From assembly GCA_026391515.1 (NCBI GenBank), contig JAPLEC010000294.1, positions 1 to 29,158 on the forward strand: a DNA stretch of 29,158 bases, given 5' to 3'. This DNA is from Bacteroidia bacterium (lineage in GTDB: Bacteria > Bacteroidota > Bacteroidia > Bacteroidales > VadinHA17). The translations under genes were made by a program, and so were the position numbers. The notes below the pieces were generated by a model. It had not been told where the DNA came from and made no database searches. It saw only the letters and a program-made list of their open reading frames with translations. Shown piece after piece: positions 24,137 to 29,158 of this stretch (positions within the stretch are counted from its first letter, which is position 1; each line of letters begins with the position of its first letter).

Positions 24137-24733
24137 ATGAAGAACAAAATTTTAATGGGATTAGCTGCTATCGTAATGGTTGCTGTCCTTGCTAGCTGTG
24201 GTAAAAAACCACAGGTTCAAATTGATGCTACTAATGCAGCTATTACTGCTGCTAAGACCGCTGAAGCTGATGTTTATCTTCCTGCTGAATTTGCAGCTTT
24301 ACAGGATTCAATGAAGGCTATCGATGCTGCTATTACTGCTAAGGAAGGAAAAATGTTCAAAAATTTCAAAGCAGAAGTTGCTAAACTAGAATCACTTAAC
24401 ACTCTTGCTGGTAATGTTACTAATAATGTTGTTGCGAAGAAAGACGAAGTGAAAAAAGGAGCTGAAACAATTCTTAACGACATTAAAGCTGTCGTAGCAG
24501 AAAACGCTAAGCTTGTTACCAAACTTCCAAGAGGAAAAGAAGGTGCCGCTATTATTGAGCAGTTCAAAGCTGATCTTGGTAACGTTGATGCCGCAGTTGC
24601 TGACGCACAGGCTTCTTTCGACAAAGGAACCTATATGGATGCACTGAACAAGATCAAAGCTGCTAAGGAAAAAGCTGATAGTCTTAATTCAGAAATGAAA
24701 GCAGCTTTAACAAAAGCAAAAATCAGATTCTAA
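24137..24733 (+). CDS. Small Ala/Lys-rich helical lipoprotein, probably abundant
   Basis: A 198-residue lipoprotein with lipobox LASC (Cys21). The mature part is Ala/Lys-rich and almost wholly helical, with heptad-like spacing (QIDATNAAITAAKTAEADVY, ALNKIKAAKEKADSLNSEM) and no Trp or Tyr-rich domains. The start of the mature part resembles DUF4398-type envelope proteins (helix with AA..AE.A...A..E..AL..S). Codon use differs from its neighbours, with strong preference for GCT (Ala) and few rare codons, which suggests high expression. It has its own promoter and a strong terminator. It may have a structural envelope role like Lpp or Pal, but its C-terminus (AKIRF) lacks the terminal lysine used to link Lpp to peptidoglycan, so covalent tethering in that way is unproven. 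Confidence 0.85.
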   Translation: MKNKILMGLAAIVMVAVLASCGKKPQVQIDATNAAITAAKTAEADVYLPAEFAALQDSMKAIDAAITAKEGKMFKNFKAEVAKLESLNTLAGNVTNNVVAKKDEVKKGAETILNDIKAVVAENAKLVTKLPRGKEGAAIIEQFKADLGNVDAAVADAQASFDKGTYMDALNKIKAAKEKADSLNSEMKAALTKAKIRF

Positions 24734-24760
24734 TTCTGATTGACAATATTGCATAAAAAT

Positions 24761-24788
24761 CCCCGGGTTTTCTCCCGGGGTTTTTTTT
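24761..24788 (+). terminator. Strong intrinsic terminator
   Basis: CCCCGGG (24761-24767) pairs perfectly with CCCGGGG (24774-24780) around the loop TTTTCT and is followed by eight T (24781-24788). Preceding A residues could extend the stem, so it may also work from the other side. It lies 27 bases after the lipoprotein stop and 8 bases before the next start codon. Confidence 0.92.
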
Positions 24789-24796
24789 AGGCAAAC

Positions 24797-25921
24797 ATGT
24801 CAATTTCAATGGGAAAGACCTGGAAACATATTGCGATTTTGTCGGCTATTGCCGTTTTTTTGACATTAATCGGATTCCCGCTTTTTTATCCTGTTCCGTC
24901 TCCTCCCGTTAATGAAGTAAAATACGCGTTGACAGCTCTTTCACTTGCCGAAAAAAACGAGTCCGAAACCTTCTCCGGAGAACTATATACTGAGGCCAAA
25001 GCTTACTATGATTCAGCAATAATAAGCTGGCAGAAAGAAAATAAGAAATCCAGGTATTCCAGAGATTATAATAAAGTGGTAATGTTTGCCGGTTTATCAG
25101 CTCAAAAAGCAAACCAGGCTTCAGAGAATTCAAGAAACAGCTCTTCAAACCTTGATGTAAAAATCAGACAAAAGCTCAATTCTCTTAATAATCTGGTCAC
25201 TGACCTGACAGAAATGTTTTCAGATTACCCGTTAACCCAGGAAATAAGGAATCATATTTCGAAAGGAAAGTTTCTTCTAATCGAGTCAGAGCTAGCTTAT
25301 AAAGAAAACCAGTACAAGCTGGCTGACGAGAAGCTACAGGAGTCGGAAAATCTTCTTACTTCCTCTTATGAAAAGGCATTTTCGAACATTAGAAATTATT
25401 TCAGGTCGTATCCGGAGTGGAAAAGATTGATTGACAGCACTATAACTGTTTCTAAAGAAACCCGCGATTATTCAATAATTGTTGATAAATACTCACGAAA
25501 GGTATTTGTCTATCTTGATGGCGAAAAAATAGACGAATATTCTGCTGAACTCGGGAAAAACTGGGTTGGAGATAAACGAGTCAGAGGCGACAAAGCGACT
25601 CCCGAGGGTATGTACAAGATAACAAAGAAGTTCGAAAGCGATAGTACCAAATACTATAAGGCACTGCTTCTAGATTATCCAAATAATGAGGATACCGCAA
25701 ATTTTGAAGCTGCAGTTGCAAAAGGCACGTTGCCTAAATCAGCAAAGATCGGAGAGATGATTGAAATTCATGGTAACGGAGGCAAAGGAGCCGACTGGAC
25801 TTCCGGATGTATTGCTCTAACTGACAGGGAAATGGATAGTATTTTTAAGATTGCAAAAATTGGCACCACTGTAACTATAGTTGGATCAATGAACGATTTG
25901 AAGCGAGTTCTGAACAGATAA
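24797..25921 (+). CDS. Membrane-anchored L,D-transpeptidase (YkuD) with helical N-domain
   Basis: A 374-residue enzyme predicted to form 3-3 crosslinks or attach proteins to peptidoglycan stem peptides. One membrane segment lies at about 11-30 (uncleaved signal anchor). Residues about 36-200 are helical and begin VNEVKYALTALSLAEKNESE, similar in pattern to the preceding lipoprotein. The YkuD domain spans about 224-362 with YSIIVDKYSRKVFVYLDGEK, RGDKATPEGMYKIT, His325 in IEIHGNGG and the catalytic Cys338 in DWTSGCIALTDREMD. The ATG (24797, or 24809) is only 8 bases after a terminator, so expression needs read-through or an unseen promoter. It is followed after 8 bases by a second L,D-transpeptidase. 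Confidence 0.88.
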   Translation: MSISMGKTWKHIAILSAIAVFLTLIGFPLFYPVPSPPVNEVKYALTALSLAEKNESETFSGELYTEAKAYYDSAIISWQKENKKSRYSRDYNKVVMFAGLSAQKANQASENSRNSSSNLDVKIRQKLNSLNNLVTDLTEMFSDYPLTQEIRNHISKGKFLLIESELAYKENQYKLADEKLQESENLLTSSYEKAFSNIRNYFRSYPEWKRLIDSTITVSKETRDYSIIVDKYSRKVFVYLDGEKIDEYSAELGKNWVGDKRVRGDKATPEGMYKITKKFESDSTKYYKALLLDYPNNEDTANFEAAVAKGTLPKSAKIGEMIEIHGNGGKGADWTSGCIALTDREMDSIFKIAKIGTTVTIVGSMNDLKRVLNR

Positions 25922-25929
25922 TCCTTTTT

Positions 25930-26730
25930 ATGGAGAATGAAATAACAGATAATGGGTCACTCTCTGAAACTGAACATCAGCCAGTTGCAAACGAGGATTC
26001 TTTAACCATTCCGGCTGAAAAGTCATTCTATCAGCAAATACTTGATAACAAAAAGCTTATTGAAGTATTACATAAAACATTTATCGGTATCCTTGTTTCT
26101 TTGGCTATTATTTTTCTTTTTGTTTTCTTCATCTACATTATTCCTGCATTACAGGAAATCCCATCAGGTGATAAAACCATAGTGACAAATAATACTGAGT
26201 TAAAGAAAGAACCATCATATAAAAAGCAGATATCTCAGATGAACAGGGATATCCAGCGCCTTTCACGAAAATATAACGGGTACACAACAGGTCAGTCATA
26301 TCTTGTCATCAATACAACCGACAACCTGTTTTACCTCTTCAGAAATAAAAAGCAGGTAAGGGAAGGACACTGCAGCACAGGCAGCTTTAAAATGCTTAAA
26401 ACAGAGGAGGGAAGAAGCTGGATTTTCAAAACACCAAAAGGCAAATTCTGGATTCAGGGGAAGATTACAAATCCTCCATGGCGAAGACCTGACTGGGCGT
26501 ATGTCGAGGAAGGATTGCCAATACCTTCGCAGGATGACCCGTCGAGATATGAGTATAATGTGTTGGGCGACTACGCTATGGCACTGGGTGAAGGTTATTT
26601 AATACATGGTACAATCTATAAACGGGCGCTAGGAATGCCTGTAACTCACGGATGTGTCCGTCTTGATGATGACGACCTTAAAGTTATCTTTAATACGCTA
26701 AGCATTGGTTCCAAAGTTTATATATTCTGA
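25930..26730 (+). CDS. Membrane-anchored L,D-transpeptidase (YkuD), second copy
   Basis: A 266-residue protein with a cytoplasmic N-terminus of about 50 residues, one membrane segment at about 51-73 and an outside YkuD domain. The domain shows SYLVINTTDNLFYLFRNKKQ, FKTPKGKFWI, His226 in YLIHGTIY and the classic HGCVR motif at 240-244 with catalytic Cys242. A charged segment with coiled-coil character (KKQISQMNRDIQRLSRKY) links membrane and catalytic parts. It differs clearly from the first transpeptidase gene, so it is not a recent duplicate. It starts 8 bases after that gene and ends 4 bases before the next, so the three form an operon. Confidence 0.9.
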   Translation: MENEITDNGSLSETEHQPVANEDSLTIPAEKSFYQQILDNKKLIEVLHKTFIGILVSLAIIFLFVFFIYIIPALQEIPSGDKTIVTNNTELKKEPSYKKQISQMNRDIQRLSRKYNGYTTGQSYLVINTTDNLFYLFRNKKQVREGHCSTGSFKMLKTEEGRSWIFKTPKGKFWIQGKITNPPWRRPDWAYVEEGLPIPSQDDPSRYEYNVLGDYAMALGEGYLIHGTIYKRALGMPVTHGCVRLDDDDLKVIFNTLSIGSKVYIF

Positions 26731-26734
26731 TAAC

Positions 26735-27535
26735 ATGGGAACAGAAACTATAAATAAGCCTCCTGTCAGAAAATATGCATTGGTTGTCATTGCAACTTTC
26801 ATTCTCATCTTCCTTATTTATTATTCTGTTATGAATTTATTGAGTCCTGTCAGAAAACTGGAAGAATTAAAAAAAGAGTACGCTTTCAGGCAGAATGAAA
26901 AGAACAAAATAGATGAAAGAGTTTTTAATGATTCAGCTTATCTTAAATTATTGAAGGACAGATCTTTTCTTCAATCAAGGGTAGCGATGGCTGAAACCGA
27001 TTCAATTTATCTTACAATAAATCTTGCTGACAGCATAGTAAATCTTGAGATAAGCGGCGTTTCTGTTCACAAAACAAAGATAAAAAAGCTGAATATCAGT
27101 AAAATGTTAAGGGATGATAACAGCTATACAATTTCTTCATTTCTCTCAAAACCATTTAATATTTCAAAAAATTATTCTTCCATTCCGAAGGTACCATTAA
27201 TGATAAAAATGGCGCCTAAGGATACTTCTGAATATATTCCCGATATTTTCCCTGATACTGCTGATTATGAGCCGGTTAATTATATTATGGCGATTGAAAA
27301 CGGGACAAGGATAATTGTATATCAGGAAGAAAAGTTAAATCCGGGTGACAATATACATCTCTTCTGGTTCGATTTACGATACAGGTTACGCAATACCCTT
27401 GAGTCATTAAAAAGTTCTTTAACCTTTAAAGTTCCTGAATATCACCCGTTTATAAAGTTAAGACTTCCCAGGGCTGATGCTAAAATCATATACCGCGCCC
27501 TGCCTGAACACGGGCAAATTGCTGTTTACAGATAG
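26735..27535 (+). CDS. Membrane-anchored protein of unknown function in the L,D-transpeptidase operon
   Basis: I do not recognise a family. The 266-residue protein starts at ATG 26735, 4 bases after the second transpeptidase stop. It has one N-terminal membrane segment (about 14-36), a charged helical stretch (EELKKEYAFRQNEKNKIDER), and then a beta-rich domain with DSIYLTINLADSIVNLEISG, which resembles the first hairpins of a YkuD domain. No HGCxR-like motif or catalytic cysteine follows. The end is rich in beta strands (HLFWFDLRYRLRNTLES, GQIAVYR). Its position suggests a partner or scaffold for the transpeptidases; this is inference from context only. Confidence 0.75.
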   Translation: MGTETINKPPVRKYALVVIATFILIFLIYYSVMNLLSPVRKLEELKKEYAFRQNEKNKIDERVFNDSAYLKLLKDRSFLQSRVAMAETDSIYLTINLADSIVNLEISGVSVHKTKIKKLNISKMLRDDNSYTISSFLSKPFNISKNYSSIPKVPLMIKMAPKDTSEYIPDIFPDTADYEPVNYIMAIENGTRIIVYQEEKLNPGDNIHLFWFDLRYRLRNTLESLKSSLTFKVPEYHPFIKLRLPRADAKIIYRALPEHGQIAVYR

Positions 27536-27560
27536 TTAAAAATCTTTTCCGGGGAATAAT

Positions 27561-27586
27561 ACTTACATATAAAAAAAGATGTAAGT
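27561..27586. other. Small hairpin upstream of the nucleoside transporter gene
   Basis: ACTTACAT (27561-27568) pairs with ATGTAAGT (27579-27586) around an A-rich 10-base loop, 27 bases before the ATG of the transporter gene. It lacks GC pairs and a clean T-run, so it is at best a weak terminator of the transpeptidase operon. Confidence 0.4.
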
Positions 27587-27613
27587 TTATAATCACTTTT
27601 TAATGGATTTTAA

Positions 27614-28891
27614 ATGGCAAGATTTACTGGGGTAATCGGAATAATCATAATTCTAGGACTGGCTTTTTTATGGTCAAATAATCGGAAAGCAATAAACATC
27701 AGGCTTGTAATTACAGGATTGATATTGCAAATAGCGCTGGCAGTCTTTATTTTAAAGGTCCCGATAGGCCAGGATATCTTCGCCTGGCTAGGAAAAGCAA
27801 TAAACAAGCTTCTGGACTTTTCTCAGGAGGGTGGTTATTTTATCTTTGGCGACTTGACCAAAATAACAAAGATTCTTCCTCCGGAAATTGTCAAAAAAGG
27901 TGTTTTCCTGTTTGTTCTGATTCCAACAATAATCTTTGTATGTGTCCTTGTTGCAATGGCTTATCATGTAGGACTTATGCAACGAGTTGTAGCATTGCTG
28001 GCCCGATTTGTACACTGGGCGATGAGGGTGAGCGGAAGTGAAGCTCTTTCGAACGTTGCAAGCGCTTTTGTCGGACAGGTCGAAGCACAGATCATGATCC
28101 GTCCCTATCTTTCAGGTATGACCAAATCTGAGCTCCTTGCTTCTATGACAGGAAGCATGGCCTGTATAGCAGGCGGAGTTATGGCTGTTTATATTTCGTT
28201 TGGAGTTCCTGCATCATACCTTCTTGCGGCAAGCCTTATGGCTGCCCCAGGAGCTCTCGTGATCTCTAAAATAGTATATCCTGAGACCGAAATATCAGAG
28301 ACAAAGGGAAAAGTAACCCTTGAAGTAAAAAAAGAACATACAAACATCATGGATGCGATATCAGCCGGAGCCTCAGATGGCATGAAGATCTCCATAAATG
28401 TGATAGCAATGCTTATAGGGGTTATTGCACTTGTCGCACTTGTTGATGCACTCCTCGGTTATTTTGGCCATTTCCTCGACTGGATAGGAGTCAGCCTGAA
28501 TTTCATGCATCTGGATGTCACAGACCTTCGGCTCAAGGATGTATTCGGAGTTTTCTTCTCGGGTTTCGCAATCGTTATGGGTGTACCTGTCAAAGAATCA
28601 ATCGATGTCGGCTCATTAATGGGTACCAAGATGGTTATCAATGAGTTCGTTGCATATACCGATCTAAAGCCGATGATTGCAGACCATATGTTGAGTGCTA
28701 AATCAATTGCTATTGCAAGCTTTGCCCTGTGCGGTTTCGCAAACTTCAGCTCCATTGCAATTCAACTGGGAGGCATCGGGGCGATGGCTCCTGACAGGAA
28801 AGCCGATCTTGCCAGACTGGGATTCAAAGCCATGATCTGCGGTACCATGGCTTCATATATTTCTGCTTCTCTGGCGGGGATACTGCTGTAG
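27614..28891 (+). CDS. Concentrative nucleoside transporter, NupC/CNT type
   Basis: A 425-residue inner-membrane symporter for nucleoside uptake, driven by Na+ or H+. Membrane helices run through the whole length. Family marks are the N-terminal helix set, the motif GGYFIFGDL near residue 73, and the central stretch VSGSEALSNVASAFVGQVEAQIMI, followed by MTKSELLASMTGSMACIAGGVMAVYI and LLAASLMAAPGALVISKIVYPET. The late block FALCGFANFSSIAIQLGGIGAMAP is the conserved C-terminal CNT motif. It has full length with no gaps. It is 78 bases after the envelope operon with a small hairpin between them. The substrate range (purine or pyrimidine) cannot be read with certainty. Confidence 0.92.
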   Translation: MARFTGVIGIIIILGLAFLWSNNRKAINIRLVITGLILQIALAVFILKVPIGQDIFAWLGKAINKLLDFSQEGGYFIFGDLTKITKILPPEIVKKGVFLFVLIPTIIFVCVLVAMAYHVGLMQRVVALLARFVHWAMRVSGSEALSNVASAFVGQVEAQIMIRPYLSGMTKSELLASMTGSMACIAGGVMAVYISFGVPASYLLAASLMAAPGALVISKIVYPETEISETKGKVTLEVKKEHTNIMDAISAGASDGMKISINVIAMLIGVIALVALVDALLGYFGHFLDWIGVSLNFMHLDVTDLRLKDVFGVFFSGFAIVMGVPVKESIDVGSLMGTKMVINEFVAYTDLKPMIADHMLSAKSIAIASFALCGFANFSSIAIQLGGIGAMAPDRKADLARLGFKAMICGTMASYISASLAGILL

Positions 28892-28926
28892 GGGATTACC
28901 TGCGGTGATCTCTTTTGGGGAACCCT

Positions 28927-28992
28927 GCAAAGCCAAAGCAAATCCGGTTTCGCGGTGTTTTGTTTTTATTCATGGAGATTTATAAGCCCCTC
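28927..28992. repeat. 66-bp direct repeat, copy 1
   Basis: Starts GCAAAGCCAAAGCAAATC and ends TATAAGCCCCTC. It matches 29093-29158 at 60 of 66 bases by eye, in the same orientation, with a 166-base period. It lies in non-coding DNA after the transporter gene; the open frame across this stretch has no protein-like character. Confidence 0.8.
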
Positions 28993-29004
28993 CCTCTCTG
29001 GGGG

Positions 29005-29099
29005 AGAGCCTGTCCCGCGACAGCGGGAGGTTTGGGGAGAGGACAATGTAAGGGATTATTCGCTTCGCTCATGATCCCTGTTGAGGCATCCAGCAAAGC
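29005..29099. repeat. Dispersed palindromic repeat, copy B (inverted to the 22.2-kb copy)
   Basis: The reverse complement of this block aligns with 22161-22264. The best part is AGAGCCTG...GGGGAGAGG (29005-29042), 36 of 38 bases against the other copy. Shared anchors further out are the AATCCCTTA and GCTTTGCTGG segments. It contains the inverted arms CCCGC/GCGGG around GACA (29014-29027). Confidence 0.7.
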
Positions 29100-29158
29100 C
29101 AAAGCAAATCCCGCTTCGCGGTGTTTTGTTTTTGTTCATGAGGATGTATAAGCCCCTC
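29093..29158. repeat. 66-bp direct repeat, copy 2 (reaches window edge)
   Basis: Second copy of the 28927-28992 sequence, ending exactly at the window edge at the same base where copy 1 leads into CCTCTCTGGGG. A longer tandem array may continue beyond the window. Confidence 0.75.

Noticed and set aside
24274..24624. 116-codon minus-strand ORF inside the Ala-rich lipoprotein gene
   Set aside because: Arises from the biased GCT/GAA codon use of the lipoprotein; its Ser/Ala-rich product has no features.
28915..29151. Open frame of 78 codons in the 3' repeat region
   Set aside because: It crosses both direct repeats and the palindromic repeat, has repeat-derived composition and no protein-like features.
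1..29158. CRISPR array, prophage, insertion sequence or rRNA
   Set aside because: No regularly spaced repeat-spacer pattern, transposase, integrase, phage structural gene or rRNA-like sequence was seen on either strand.

Overview
The window reads as chromosomal DNA of a member of the Bacteroidota, most likely an environmental Bacteroidales-type organism. Supporting signs are an AT-rich genome without clear Shine-Dalgarno sites, promoter-like TTG...TAnnTTTG boxes, many Sec signal peptides and lipoboxes, a GWxTD lipoprotein, an M64 peptidase, a Bacteroidota-type ClpS, a tRNA without encoded CCA, and short GC-rich palindromic repeats in the spacers. No phage, plasmid, transposase, rRNA or CRISPR signal is visible.

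Layout. Positions 1-5.1 kb: smpB (cut by the window edge) diverges from miaA. miaA converges across two related hairpins on a minus-strand unit of a bcp remnant, recA and an S9 peptidase lipoprotein. 5.2-8.6 kb (+): a TPR/SPOR envelope protein overlaps clpS, followed by a Tat-type aldo/keto-reductase-fold ferredoxin-like protein. 8.6-9.8 kb (-): an M64 metallopeptidase. 10.1-11.3 kb (+): a transaldolase-like protein with a possible 39-codon upstream ORF. 11.3-16.1 kb (-): an operon of ABC-F ATPase, acyl-ACP thioesterase, GWxTD lipoprotein and rlmB. 16.3-22.0 kb (+): a lipoprotein alpha/beta hydrolase, a broken rlmD, and a SpoIIE-type phosphatase paired with an OLD-like ATPase. 22.1 kb: tRNA-Ser(GCU) followed by a dispersed repeat. 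22.3-23.9 kb: an M28 peptidase. 24.1-27.5 kb: an envelope cluster of an apparently highly expressed Ala-rich lipoprotein, a strong terminator, two L,D-transpeptidases and a membrane-anchored unknown. 27.6-28.9 kb: a NupC-type nucleoside transporter. The last 270 bases are repeats.

The most notable points are these. (1) Two housekeeping genes, bcp and rlmD, have each lost an internal block of roughly 50 codons. The bcp remnant also carries a nonsense codon and the rlmD remnant is frameshifted. This is either real gene decay or an assembly fault. (2) The lipoprotein / L,D-transpeptidase / L,D-transpeptidase / membrane protein cluster looks like a peptidoglycan-modifying or envelope-tethering module; the first two proteins share a similar N-terminal helical module. 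(3) A stand-alone PP2C-type phosphatase is tightly coupled to an OLD-like ATPase whose TOPRIM-like region has lost key acidic residues. (4) A roughly 100-bp palindromic repeat occurs twice in inverted orientation, and a 66-bp direct repeat flanks one copy. All family assignments come from motifs read by eye; no database search was run.
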